A stretch of 64,000 bases of DNA from Leptodactylus fallax (lineage: Eukaryota; Chordata; Amphibia; Anura; Leptodactylidae), in the NCBI GenBank assembly GCA_947044405.1, contig CAMRHE010000115.1:3472001-3536000 (forward strand), in the 5' to 3' direction. The notes under the pieces were generated by a model. The model had not been told where the DNA came from. It searched no databases and saw only the letters and a list, made by a program, of their open reading frames with translations. Position 1 is the first letter of the stretch; every line of letters begins with the position of its first letter. Made by a program: the position numbers and the translations under genes. Positions 44,321 through 54,612 of the stretch are shown piece after piece.

Positions 44321-45887
44321 CAGTCATGGCCAAAAGTTTTGAGAATGATACAAATATTAATTTTTACAAAGTCTACTGCTTCAGTTTTTCTAATGGCAAT
44401 TTGCATATACTCCAGAATGTTATAAAGAGTGATCAGCTTAATAGCAATTACTTGCAAAGTCAATATTTGCCTAGAAAATGAACTTTATCCCCCAAAACAC
44501 ATTTCAACATCATTGCAGCCCTGCCTTAAAAGGACCACCTAACATCGTTTCAGTGATTGCTCCATTAACACAGGTGTGGGTGTTGATGAGGACAGGGCTG
44601 GAGATCAATCTGTCATGATTAAGTAAGAATGACACCACTGGACACTTTAAAAGGAGGCTGGTGCTTGCCATCATTGTTTCTCTTCTGTTAACCATGGTTA
44701 TCTCTAAAGAAACACGTGCAGTCATCATTGCACTGCACAAAAATGGCCTAACTAGGAAGAGTATTGCAGCTAGAAAGATTGCACCTCAGTCAACAATCTA
44801 TCGCATCATCAAGAACTTCAAGGAGAGAGGTTCCATTGGTGCCAAAAAGGCTCCAGGGCACCCAAGAAAGACCAGCAAGCGGCAGGACCGTCTCTTAAAA
44901 GTGTTTCAGCTGCGGGATCGGGCTACCAGCAGTGCAGAGCTTGCTGAGGAATGGCAGCAGGCAGGTGTGAGTGCATCTGCACACACTGTGAGGCGGAGAC
45001 TCTTGGAGCAAGGCCTGGTCTCAAGGAGGGCAGCAAAGAAGCCACTTCTCTCCAGAAAAAACATCAGGGACAGACTGATATTCTGCAAAAGGTACAGGGA
45101 GTGGACTGCTGAGGACTGGGGTAAAGTCATTTTCTCTGATGAATCTCCTTTTCGATTGTTTGGAACATCTGGAAAACAGCTTATTCGGAGAAGAAGAGGT
45201 GAGCGCTACCACCAGTCTTGTCTCATGCCAACTGTAAAGCATCCTGAAACCATTCATGTGTGGGGTTGCTTCTCAGCCAAGGGAATCGGCTCTCTCACAG
45301 TCTTGCCTAAAAACACAGCCATGAATAAAGAATGGTACCAGAATGTCCTCCAAGAACAACTTCTCCTAACCGTCCAAGAGCAGTTTGGCGCTCAACAATG
45401 CCTTTTCCAGCATGATGGAGCACCTTGCCATAAAGCAAAGGTGATAACTAAATGGCTCAGGGAACAAAACATAGAGATTTTGGGTCCATGGCCTGGAAAC
45501 TCCCCAGATCTTAATCCCATTGAGAACTTGTGGTCAATCATCAAGAGACGGGTGGACAAACAAAAACCAACAAATTCAGACAAAATTAAAGCATTGATTC
45601 TGCAAGAATGGACTGCTATCAGTCAGGATTTGGTCCAGAAGTTGATTGAGAGCATGCCAGGGAGAATTGCAGAGGTCCTGAAGAAGAAGGGTCAACACTG
45701 CAAATATTGACTTGCTGCATTAACTCATTCTAACTGTCAATATAAGCTTCTGTTACTCATAATATGAATGCAATTATATTTCTGTATGTGATAAAAACAT
45801 CTGACAAACACACATAAAAACCAGAGGGCAGCAGATCATGTGAAAATATAATATTTGTGTCATTCTCAAAACTTTTGGCCATGACTG
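44321..45887 (+). mobile_element. Complete Tc1-type element, 1567 bp
   Basis: Ends CAGTCATGGCCAAAAGTTTT as inverted copies of about 37 bp with one mismatch, flanked by TA at 44319-44320 and 45888-45889. One uninterrupted transposase frame lies inside with about 370 bp of 5' leader and 180 bp of 3' tail. Ends and coding sequence both appear intact, so this copy may be recent. From memory, very similar elements occur in many teleosts and in lampreys, for which horizontal transfer has been proposed; this needs a search to confirm. Confidence 0.95.
44694..45710 (+). CDS. Tc1-type transposase, DD35E, apparently intact (338 aa)
   Basis: Start chosen at ATG 44694, in an ACCATGG context and first in frame. 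Residues 1-105 form the bipartite helix-turn-helix DNA-binding region (ETRAVIIALHKNGLTRKSIA; STIYRIIKNFKERG; SAELAEEWQQAGVSASAHTV), with a GRPR-type linker that here reads APGHPRKTSKR, that is His in place of Arg in the core. The catalytic domain has Asp149 in IFSDESPFRLFG, Asp241 in LFQHDGAPCHKAK and Glu277 in NSPDLNPIENLW; 35 residues separate Asp241 and Glu277, so it is DD35E rather than the common DD34E. WGCFSAKGIGSL matches the central WGC block. It ends KKKGQHCKY. The length is normal for Tc1. Expected role: cut-and-paste transposition at TA sites in the nucleus. Confidence 0.93.
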   Translation: MVISKETRAVIIALHKNGLTRKSIAARKIAPQSTIYRIIKNFKERGSIGAKKAPGHPRKTSKRQDRLLKVFQLRDRATSSAELAEEWQQAGVSASAHTVRRRLLEQGLVSRRAAKKPLLSRKNIRDRLIFCKRYREWTAEDWGKVIFSDESPFRLFGTSGKQLIRRRRGERYHQSCLMPTVKHPETIHVWGCFSAKGIGSLTVLPKNTAMNKEWYQNVLQEQLLLTVQEQFGAQQCLFQHDGAPCHKAKVITKWLREQNIEILGPWPGNSPDLNPIENLWSIIKRRVDKQKPTNSDKIKALILQEWTAISQDLVQKLIESMPGRIAEVLKKKGQHCKY

Positions 45888-45889
45888 TA

Positions 45890-46002
45890 CACACAAATGG
45901 TATTGTATATATACTGTATATATGTGCTACTGTATATATACATATCACACACTGAAAATTTCAGACAGATGGTATAAATTATAGATACTGTTAAACATAT
46001 TC

Positions 46003-46051
<49 letters not shown>

Positions 46052-46161
46052 TACACATAGACATTACAAATGATATAGACACACACTGAACATATTACAC
46101 ACAGATGGTACAAATTATATATACATATCACACACTAAATATATTACACACATACAGTACA

Positions 46162-46220
<59 letters not shown>

Positions 46221-46420
46221 CACACACACACATATCTCACACTAAAGATATTACAAACAGTACAAGCTATCTATCTATATATATACATATCACACACTAA
46301 AGATATTACACTCAGCCGATATAAACTATACACATCATACATTGCTCATATGACACACAGACAGTACAAGCACACACACACCCTCACCATACACAGTGAC
46401 ACACAGCACACATGTAGACA
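45890..46420. repeat. TA/CA simple repeats and a degenerate tandem array
   Basis: Long (TA)n runs at about 46008-46052 and 46166-46214, plus CA runs. Between them a loose unit of 50-70 bp (ATATCACACACTAAATATAT, TTACACACAGACAGTACAA) recurs at least five times. It ends where GC content rises toward the putative exon. Confidence 0.8.
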
Positions 46421-46577
46421 CACCTACACACCCTGTACACCGTTATCAGCTGCAGTAAGTGTCAGGTGCAGTGCTAGCCGCTTCTGTGTACCCCGTGAAG
46501 GGTTAATGAGCAGTGTCCCCTCCCTGTGCACTGTCTCTCTCCACATGCGGAAGTGCAGTGTGTGCAGCGCTGAGACA

Positions 46578-46610
46578 ATGACCGGGGAGAGCACAGCGCT
46601 GTGCACATAA
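46578..46610 (+). promoter_or_regulatory. Possible upstream ORF of the tetraspanin-like gene
   Basis: An ATG at 46578 opens a 10-codon frame closed by TAA at 46608-46610, ten bases before the putative main start at 46620. If the 5' UTR begins upstream of it, such a uORF would dampen translation. The transcription start is unknown. Confidence 0.3.
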
Positions 46611-46619
46611 GCAGCAGCC

Positions 46620-46706
46620 ATGGCCGGCAGTAACGCATGGAGGGCGACTCTGCGCACCTACTACTGCATCAAGTTCTCCTTGTCCTTCTACTCCACCCTG
46701 TTCTCG
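46620..46706 (+). CDS. Putative first coding exon of a tetraspanin-like gene (best guess TSPAN15-like)
   Basis: ATG at 46620 stands in a strong context (GCAGCCATGG) in a locally GC-rich stretch. 29 codons are open up to a consensus splice donor (TCG/GTAGGT at 46707), phase 0. The peptide has a short N-terminal tail and then CIKFSLSFYSTLFS, which resembles the start of transmembrane segment 1 of tetraspanins (TSPAN15 and TSPAN7/6 have K-F/T-L-L/I-I-I-Y-S-x-V-F-W). In that family the first intron commonly falls right after the FW. Here the last residue is Ser (TCG) instead of Trp (TGG). No exon 2 is recognised in the remaining 17 kb, so intron 1 would have to be long. Confidence 0.45.
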
Positions 46707-46708
46707 GT

Positions 46709-48134
46709 AGGTGCCTGTGTGGGGAGCATGGTGGCATATGACGGGGACAGACAGTGACAGACACTAGGCATTGGGTCACATTGTCCCCTTTTTCCGTGCC
46801 CATACATAGTGTACAGTATATGGCTGCAGCCAACCAGCGCCGTGTATGCTTGTGGTAGTGTGTAGTGTGGAGGTGTGGTCTGTGCCTGACACAAAGCGGC
46901 TGTGTACACCGGGTAGTGTGTGTGTGTACATGGACCTACAGTATATAATGTACACTGCTATTATATATATATACTATATACATAGCAGTTCACAGTAAGC
47001 GAGTGCCTATGGCTGTCCATTCATTCACAGTGATCCATTCTAGGTGATCAGTTGGATCCAGTCTGTATCAGACCGGCTATAACTGTCATTGTTATTTCTG
47101 GAAACATGTAAGGATGTGTTCACACTGCATTTGCTGTATACAATTGGGCTGTGCACTAGAAAAGCTCCCAGCGTATACATCAACCATTTCCATAGGTCCC
47201 ATTCACCAAGCAGATGCCAAAAGACTGAAGCCGTATGTGCACTTTCTCATAAAGAAAACCACCGCAGATAAAAGTATACTATACAGTATGTGTATTTTTT
47301 ATAGTCAGTGGTATATAGTAGCATCCTTCAGGGTTATATATATACGTTGAGAAATCCTCTAGGTGTGTATATACCTCTGATGTCTTCCACAAACTGGACA
47401 ACCACCGTACGCCACTGTAATGGGAACCAGAAGCTCTTGTGATGCCTAAGTCATGGTCTCCAGAGTGTACCCACCACCCTTATTCCCTGAATTACAGTGG
47501 TCATTTGGACTGTCATTCATTAACTCTTGTTAATTAATTGTTTTATTTGTTCTTCTCTCAAAATAATTTTCACTACTTTTTTAGTGACGTCTTTTTAGAA
47601 TTTTTTGTCCTATGCTTTATTTGGGGTAAACAATATAAAGTGAAAAAAATATCCTTTCTTATTCAATTTATAGCACTTTAAAAATAAATTGCAAATTGAC
47701 CCCAAAGTAAAGTAAAAAAAAAAAAGTTCCCTAGTGTTTGTATATTTTTGCTACCTAATACTGTATGTCATAAAAGACCCCTGAGTGACATTGACTCATA
47801 TTTTATTTATTTTACAGTTTTCCACTGTAACTGGAGCATCTATAGGAGCCTCAGTTATATGTGAAAACTGTATCCTAGAGTGACAATATCCTCTGGATCT
47901 CATCTGCCATGCCGGGGTACCCGGCTATCATGTGATCACTGGTCTAATAAATACAGCGGCATCACTACTTCTAGTACTCGGAACATAGCCCTCCTTGAGT
48001 GATGTATCAGTATGATAAGGACAAACAGTTTACCTCAACAGAAAGCCCCTGTTTTTTATGCAAGTTTAGAAGAGTGTAACATCCGGACTCTCATAGACTT
48101 CCTTTGAAGAAGTGATTTCTAGCTGGTATGTAGT
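46709..48134. other. Noncoding, possibly intron 1
   Basis: GT and TA simple runs near 46915-46980. An acceptor-like TTATTTATTTTACAG at about 47804-47818 is followed by 21 open codons and a stop. It does not resemble tetraspanin exon 2, so it is not called. Confidence 0.4.
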
Positions 48135-48310
48135 ATAATGTTGTACCGTGTTAGCCATAGAAAGTAGTGGAAGAGTGAAGAAATCAGGCGATACCTTTTA
48201 GAGGCTAACTGAGTATAACAGAAGAAGAGAGCTAGTACTCTCGAAAGCTCACTATCAAATATACTCAGTTAGCTTCTAAAAGGTATTGCCTGATTTCTTC
48301 TCTTCCACTG
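48135..48310 (+). mobile_element. Penelope-like terminal fragment with hairpin
   Basis: Left arm GTGGAAGAGTGAAGAAATCA, GGCGATACCTTTTAGAGGCT, AACTGAGTAT (48168-48216) pairs with ATACTCAGTTAGCTTCTAAA, AGGTATTGCCTGATTTCTTC, TCTTCCAC (48260-48308). The loop holds the hammerhead-like block seen at 25.2 kb: AGAAGA, GAGAG-CTAGTA-CTCTC, GAAA. Here CTGA has become CAGA, so the core is mutated. Confidence 0.6.
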
Positions 48311-48486
48311 GCTGGTATGTGACCTGCTGATCACACGATCCGACAGGGGATCTGTTCTGGATCTCAATAAAGTGAAAGTTTCAGCCCCAACCACTGGTGG
48401 TCCCCTGTCTGTGACTCTCTATTCAGTCTTGCTGCTACTGATGGGGATAGCTGGGTACACTGTTTAGCTATCTTTGAATGGAGCAG

Positions 48487-48930
48487 TAGGATCTCCAGCA
48501 AGCAGACACTTATTCTGTGGATTTGAAGTTGTTACGGTGGGACAACCTCTTTAAGGACAATTTCAGATGGGCATATTAAGTCTGTGAAATATGGACCGTT
48601 TATTGGCTGTGTTTCCCGTACTGGATGCTGTCTGGGTCTCAATCTCACAGCATCATAGTCACCGTGTGGACCACTATTACCTATATAAAGTATAACTACA
48701 GAACGGGGCAGTGTCCTGTGGTGAGGAGGGTGACTCAGAGCATCATAGGTGACTATGATGCTTAGACTCCCGGTCTTCAGACACTGTTCAGTCCTCAAAA
48801 TATATCCAACATATGTGCTGTATTTTACAGACTCAATATGCCCATCCAACACTGGCGTTAAAGGGGTTGTCCCATCATAACAACTTCCAATCCACAGGGA
48901 AAAGTGTCTGTTTGCTGGAGGTCCCAGCAT
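48487..48930. mobile_element. Two T2 ends in opposite orientation around a 310-bp foldback
   Basis: Outer arms: AGCAAGCAGACACTTATTCT, GTGGATTTGAAGTTGTTACG, GTGGGACAACCTCTTTAA (to 48556) pair with TTAAAGGGGTTGTCCCATCA, TAACAACTTCCAATCCACAG, GTGTCTGTTTGCTGGAG (from 48860). Inner arms: TTTCAGATGGGCATATTAAG near 48560 with GACTCAATATGCCCATCCAA near 48829, plus CAGCATCATAGTCACC with GGTGACTATGATGCT. The whole unit is a nested palindrome of about 440 bp. Confidence 0.7.
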
Positions 48931-50149
48931 GAAGTGCGGCTCGCTCCAACCCAGTTAGAAGGTGGTCAGCTGAACCTACTGGTGGGTTTACTAGCTGTAC
49001 CATAGCATGGAGATCTACTGGGCACCATGCTATGCCTTACTTCTAGTTTAGAGGAAACTTGTAGACCTTGACCTTGTGTGATTCAAGTCACACAACTTTC
49101 TCTTTCACTTTGTAGGAATGAATAGAAATATTGCACTTTCCTTTGGCTTTTGTGGTATGCATTGGTTTCCTCTAACCTTAGCCCTTTAATGTCTATAAGC
49201 TTTGTGAGATCCTTGTGATCTTTCTTGTCTTTTTCTGTAATTTGTAAGTAGTCCACGGTTACATAAAATCATCTCTTCTGGCCGTGTAATATAAGATGGT
49301 TGGTGTATATAACAATTTATCCTACACAAGTCTGCTCTTGACTCTGAAAACCACAAATGTTATGGCGGCCTGCCAGCCATGTTCCCTGTGATCGATGCCA
49401 GCTTCTGCTTAATAGACCTCAAACATGACATTGCTTGTAACATCAGGCTCAGTGTAAGGTTTGGTAGATGTGGCCAAGTAACCATTCCCATTATAAAGAA
49501 GCCACAAACTATCACTATTAGGATTCACACTGGCGGTGTTTGTTATGCTTGTGCACCATCATAAAAACTAAATTAGAATGGAGTTATAAAGATGGATCCC
49601 TCCAATGACAGACACCAATGGAGCCCCACAGATCCCGTGGACTATACTGGGGTCCATTGGGTATCTGTTATGGTGCCTATCATTTTGCTGGACAAAATCT
49701 GAGATTTTTGATGATAGAACTTCCAACACAGAAGTTACATTTAGGGTAGTTTAACACACAGACCCACATTTACAAAGGCGGATGTGCCTGGAATGTGGCC
49801 AAAATGCACCTCGACTTGGTGCGTTTTTGGTGCACTGTCGCATACCTGCTCTCCACTTTTTTAACAGTGGGTGGAGCGTGGTGTGAATCTGGTGGGCTGG
49901 AGTGACGAAGCCCTGGTCCATAAGATTTCAGAAGGACTGGCTGACTTTCTTATGTATGTGGGTGGGTCTCCAACTTTTCCTCAATAGGTGATGTTGTGGA
50001 AGTAAAGATGGATTGGACATAACATAAATAACTTGTATATCATAACCTATACTGCAACACTGTACAAAGATTGTCATCACCTACATCAGTACTTATTCCC
50101 TCATTTAGGGAGTGCAATCTAAAATCCAAATGAACTTGTATATTTTTTT
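48931..50149. other. Noncoding, nothing recognised
   Basis: No repeat ends, exon-like frames or RNA genes that I can support. Confidence 0.35.
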
Positions 50150-50790
50150 GAAGCGTGAAAGGAAACTTGAGTACAGTCCCAGGAGAACACCCATGCAAAC
50201 CTGGCGAGAACAAACAGAGAGAAATTTATCATCACTTCTTAAAAAGTTACATTTCATATATCAGATGTGTATCAGGTCAGGAGGCTAGCCGTGTCTACTT
50301 TCTGACCTATTTTTCAAATGTCGAATGAGTGGTGTAAAAATGTAATATGTTGCAAAGTTTTATGCACAGACAAGTTCAAAAAGTTGCAAAACTTTACTTT
50401 GCAACTTTTTTCACCAAAATTCTGAACTGCAGAGTTTGATCAATTCCTCCACTGACTCGTGCAGAAGTTGTCCTTGTATTATTGTAAGGGCCAGTTCTTA
50501 TCTGCGTTCGGGTTTCCGTTCGGGGAGTCCGCTTGGGGACGAAACATGCAGAGAGGAAAGTGCTGCTTGCAGCACTTTTCTCTCCGCTTGCTCGTGCGGA
50601 AACCACACGGACCCCATTACAGTCTGTGGGCTCCGTGTGGTTTCCCAGGTAAACCACTTTTTATGTGTATAGGTTTCCGTTCAGGGGGTCCCCAAGCGGA
50701 CTCCCCAAACGGAAACCCGAACGCAGATGTGAACCGGCCCTAACCCAGATCACCAGTGCTGCAAGGCGCCAGTGCTAACCACTGAGCCTA
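50150..50790 (-). mobile_element. V-SINE-like SINE split by later insertions
   Basis: TTGAAGCGTGAAAGGAAACT to GGCGAGAACAAACAG (50150-50217) matches the body of the SINE at 57.64-57.79 kb. TGCAGAAGTTGTCCTTG (50460-50476) matches its next segment, and CCCAGATCACCAGTGCTGCA, AGGCGCCAGTGCTAACCACT, GAGCC (50743-50788) its tRNA-derived head. The pieces are in the correct order and orientation but separated by about 240 bp and by the foldback at 50486-50742. Confidence 0.6.
50486..50742. repeat. Foldback MITE of the GTTCACA family
   Basis: AGGGCCAGTTCTTATCTGCG, TTCGGGTTTCCGTTCGGGGA, GTCCGCTTGGGGAC on the left; GTCCCCAAGCGGACTCCCCA, AACGGAAACCCGAACGCAGA, TGTGAACCGGCCCT on the right. A second internal palindrome GAGGAAAGTGCTGC/GCAGCACTTTTCTC lies near 50553-50580. 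Confidence 0.85.
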
Positions 50791-50921
50791 CTCTCATCTT
50801 CCATTAACAACACATATGCATGCTCGAACTGAATGGCTCATGTTTGTGTATGGGGAGACCAGAAGAATACATGTTGGATGTATAGGCACCTTGGTTTGAG
50901 TGCGACTGTGAACCTAGTGTG

Positions 50922-51069
50922 AGGCTAGATTCACATCTGCGCCCGGTTCTCCATGGTTAGGATCCAAAACACGGAGAGCTGGACCTCTAAAACAACAGTT
51001 ACCCACGGACCTCACAGGCTATACTGAAACTGGCAGAGACTCCGGTGCAGATGTGAACTTAGCCTAAGC
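50922..51069. repeat. Short GTTCACA-family foldback
   Basis: GAGGCTAGATTCACATCTGC and GCAGATGTGAACTTAGCCTA are inverted ends about 150 bp apart. The interior is poorly conserved. Confidence 0.7.
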
Positions 51070-51224
51070 TCTGTGGTCTCTTCACTAAATACCAAGCACT
51101 GCACCATACATATCATAGGGACTTTACTTGATATTGCAGCTCAGCCCCATTCAGTTTCATTGAGCTGAACTGCTGCTGCACCATGTGGCAGATGAACGTG
51201 ACGTAACCGGCACAGGGCAGATGC

Positions 51225-51367
51225 CCCAACGCTAGTGAGTGCTGTGGCCTCTTCAAACAGCTGATCGACTGTGGTCTCAGGTGTCGGACCCCCACCAATC
51301 ACATATTGATGACCAATCCTAAAGATTGGTTATCAAAATATAAGTCCTGAAAAACCCCTTTAAAGGC
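51225..51367. mobile_element. Right half of a T2-type element
   Basis: CAAACAGCTGATCGACTGTG, GTGTCGGACCCCCACCAAT, ATTGATGACCAATCCTAAAG and the terminus AAAAACCCCTTTAAA near 51353-51365 occur in the usual order of the right half. The left half is missing. Confidence 0.65.
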
Positions 51368-51641
51368 GCCCATCTATAGGTGTATGATCGGTGGTGGTCC
51401 AATCATGAGAACAGGAAAATGATCTCTAGGTGTCTGACAGTGGGGACTGCTTTGATCGTGGGAACAGGGGTCCCTGTGTCCTTTGTGCCAATGGATTGGC
51501 ACTATGCTTGTATGACCCAATTCTTTGAGATAGATCAGTGCAGTGCTCCAACAGTCCCATAGAAGTAAGTGGAAAACTGTTCATGAATGCGCAATACTCC
51601 ATTTAGATAGAGGGCCATCCTTCTTGTGATTGGACCCCTGA

Positions 51642-51642
<1 letters not shown>

Positions 51643-51682
<40 letters not shown>
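51643..51682. repeat. TA microsatellite
   Basis: About 19 TA units. Confidence 0.95.
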
Positions 51683-51688
<6 letters not shown>

Positions 51689-52236
51689 AAACTTGTCCTG
51701 TTGATGAATGATTCCTGTTGTACAAAGTGAGTGCCAGCCCCTTTAATGGTCACCAGGGGCCACAGTACTCTTCCCCCTACAGATCGGGCATCATAGCGAT
51801 ATGTCTCTTTAGTGTATGTAGTAAGATAATAGTTTCCCTGGGAACTGCTGTACATAGACCAGTAATGGGAAACTTCAGCCGTGATAAATCCGTTCATCTC
51901 AAAGACTTGGTAGACAATAAAGTGAGCCTGGACTAGTCCCGTCTTGTACACTGTAATGTTCATATGTAAATTTTGTTTAGTCTCTTGTACTAAATGAAAA
52001 TCTTTTTTTTAGCGCCCCCAGGTCCCTCTCATTACACTGGCTGCTCCCTGCGCCAGCGAGGTCAAGGCTTCCCAGAAATAAGAAGCTCTCACAATCTTTG
52101 ATAGTCTCTCGTCTGTTCTTGTCAGACAAGCTTCTGCAGGCTTTTCTTTGAAAAAACTGCTTACAAATGGAAGAATTTAGCTGAGGGCCACAGATTTCCT
52201 TTTATTGAGGTACTGACCTAATGAGCGAATGATATA

Positions 52237-53872
52237 CAGTCATATGAAAAAGTTTGGGCACCCCTATTAATCTTAATCATTTTTAGTTCTAAATATTTGG
52301 GTGTTTGCAACAGCCATTTCAATTTGATATATCTAATAACTGATGGACACAGTAATATTTCAGGATTGAAATGAGGTTTATTGTACTAACAGAAAATGTG
52401 CAATATGCATTAAACCAAAATTTGACCGGTGCAAAAATTTGGGTACCCTTATCATTTTATTGATTTGAATACTCCTAACTACTTTTTACTGACTTACTGA
52501 AGCACAAAATTGGTTTTGTAACCTCACTGAGCTTTGAACTTCATAGCCAGGTGTATCCAATCATGAGAAAAGGTATTTAAGGTGGCCAATTGCAAGTTGT
52601 TCTCCTATTTGAATCTCCTCTGAAGAGTGGCATCATGGGCTCCTCAAAACAACTCTCAAATGATCTGAAAACAAAGATTGTTCAACATAGTTGTTCAGGG
52701 GAAGGATACAAAAAGTTGTCTCAGAGATTTAACCTGTCAGTTTCCACTGTGAGGAACATAGTAAGGAAATGGAAGACCACAGGGACAGTTCTTGTTAAGC
52801 CCAGAAGTGGCAGGCCAAGAAAAATATCAGAAAGGCAGAGAAGAAGAATGGTGAGAACAGTCAAGGACAATCCACAGACCACCTCCAAAGAGCTGTAGCA
52901 TCATCTTGCTGCAGATGGTGTCACTGTGCATCGGTCAACAATACAGCACACTTTGCACAAGGAGAAGCTGTATGGGAGAGTGATGCGAAAGAAGCCGTTT
53001 CTGAAAGCACGCCACAAACAGAGTCGCCTGAGGTATGCAAAAGCACATTTGGACAAGCCAGCTTCATTTTGGAAGAAGGTCCTGTGGACTGATGAAACAA
53101 AGTTTGAGTTGTTTGGTCATACAAAAAGGCGTTATGCATGGCGTCCAAAAAACACAGCATTCCAAGAAAAACACTTGCTACCCACTGTAAAATTTGGTGG
53201 AGGTTCCATCATGCTTTGGGGCTGTGTGGCCAATGCCGGCACCGGGAATCTTGTTAAAGTTGAGGGTCGCATGGATTCAACTCAGTATCAGCAGATTCTT
53301 GAGAATAATGTACAAGAATCAGTGACGAATTTGAAGTTACGCCGGGGATGGATATTTCAGCAAGACAATGATCCAAAACACAGCTCCAAATCTACTCAGG
53401 CATTCATGCAGAGGAACAATTACAATGTTCTGGAATGGCCATCCCAGTCCCCAGACCTGAATATCATTGAACATCTGTGGGATAATTTGAAGCGGGCTGT
53501 CCATCAAACTTAACTGAACTGGAATTGTTTTGTAAAGAGGAATGGTCAAAAATACCTTCATCCAGGATCCAGGAACTGATTAAAAGCTACAGGAAGCGAC
53601 TAGAGGCTGTTATTTTTGCAAAAGGAGGATCTACTAAATATTAATGTCATTTTTCTGTTGAGGTGCCCATACTTTTGCACCGGTCAAATTTTGGTTTAAT
53701 GCATATTGCACATTTTCTGTTAGTACAATAAACCTCATTTCAATCCTGAAATATTACTGTGTCCATCAGTTATTAGATATATCAAATTGAAATGGCTGTT
53801 GCAAACACCCAAATATTTAGAACTAAAAATGATTAAGATTAATAGGGGTGCCCAAACTTTTTCATATGACTG
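52237..53872 (+). mobile_element. Full-length Tc1-type element with about 215-bp inverted repeats
   Basis: Flanked by TA (52235-52236, 53873-53874). Terminal inverted repeats run from CAGTCATATGAAAAAGTTTG inward to about 52452 and 53657 and are nearly identical. Each repeat contains an outer AAAGTTTGGGCACCCC and an inner near-copy (CAAAAATTTGGGTACCC at left), the IR/DR layout of two transposase-binding sites per end. The 220-bp miniature at 30469-30688 derives from this family. Confidence 0.95.
52635..53644 (+). pseudogene. Tc1-type transposase, DD34E, one stop and one frameshift
   Basis: Start at ATG 52635 (MGSSKQLSNDLKTKIVQ). Helix-turn-helix region YKKLSQRFNLSVSTVRNIVR, then the linker SGRPRKISERQRRRM with an intact GRPR box. 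TAG at 52896-52898 follows TTSKEL where Gln (CAG) fits the family, a single C-to-T change. The catalytic domain is intact: Asp153 in LWTDETKFELFG, GGSIMLWGC, Asp244 in FQQDNDPKHSSK, Glu279 in SPDLNIIEHLWD, giving DD34E. The frame then shifts near 53,508 and continues as LTELELFCKEEWSKIPS to GGSTKY with TAA at 53642-53644. With the stop and shift it cannot make active protein, but the damage is slight. Confidence 0.92.
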
Positions 53873-54217
53873 TATACGCACTATATACTTCTAAGGATTT
53901 GCAGACTGTTTTACTCAAGAGCAATTTCCCTTCTCTAATGTGCGGCTGGTAGTATATTAATAGACCAGCGAGACGACAGAGTATCTGTCATTGCTTCAAA
54001 TGGAGATTTAAAGGGTTCCTAAAGGACTCAGGATTTCTCTTTGTTTTAGCCCCCTTAAATTGTTAGGGTATGTTCACATGTGGCTGTTGCATTGCAGAAA
54101 TTTCTACAACTATCCCATTCATCTGAATGATTTGTGAAGAAATCCATGCACGTGTATGGAATGTATTTTTAGTTTCCGAAATTTCTTGCAAAAAAATAGG
54201 CCTTGCGTGAATATATT

Positions 54218-54612
54218 TTAAGGGGTTGTCCAGGATTAAAAAAATTTACTTGCATTCAGGAGAAGAGGGCTATAAAATAAAAATGTATTTATACATGCCT
54301 GTATCCTCACCTCCATTCCTGCACTGGGACAGCAGTCAGCCATTATGTCTGCTGCTCTATTTGTATAGAGGTCAGTTGCCGTGGTGATGTCACTTCGACA
54401 TGACCACAGTATACAGCTAAGAGCAGTGTTTGGCTGCAGCAGCACCTCGGTATACAAACCATATACTAGCAGTGGGAGTTAGCCCAGCACAGGAACAGAG
54501 GGGAGAACACAGTTAAGTATAAAAGCATTTTTATTTTATAGCCCTCCCCTTCCTGACTACATGTCATTTTTATCTTTTTTTTTTTTTTTTTAATTCCCGG
54601 AAACCCCTTTAA
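54218..54612. mobile_element. T2-type element
   Basis: TTAAGGGGTTGTCCAGGATT at 54218 and CCCGGAAACCCCTTTAA ending at 54612, each with TTAA. Internal inverted block CTATAAAATAAAAATG near 54270 with CATTTTTATTTTATAG near 54526. The right side contains a T run at 54576-54592. Confidence 0.8.

Noticed and set aside
47804..47882. Acceptor-like site followed by 21 open codons as exon 2 of the tetraspanin-like gene
   Set aside because: The peptide does not continue a tetraspanin first membrane segment and stops at once; T-rich acceptor look-alikes are frequent in AT-rich DNA.
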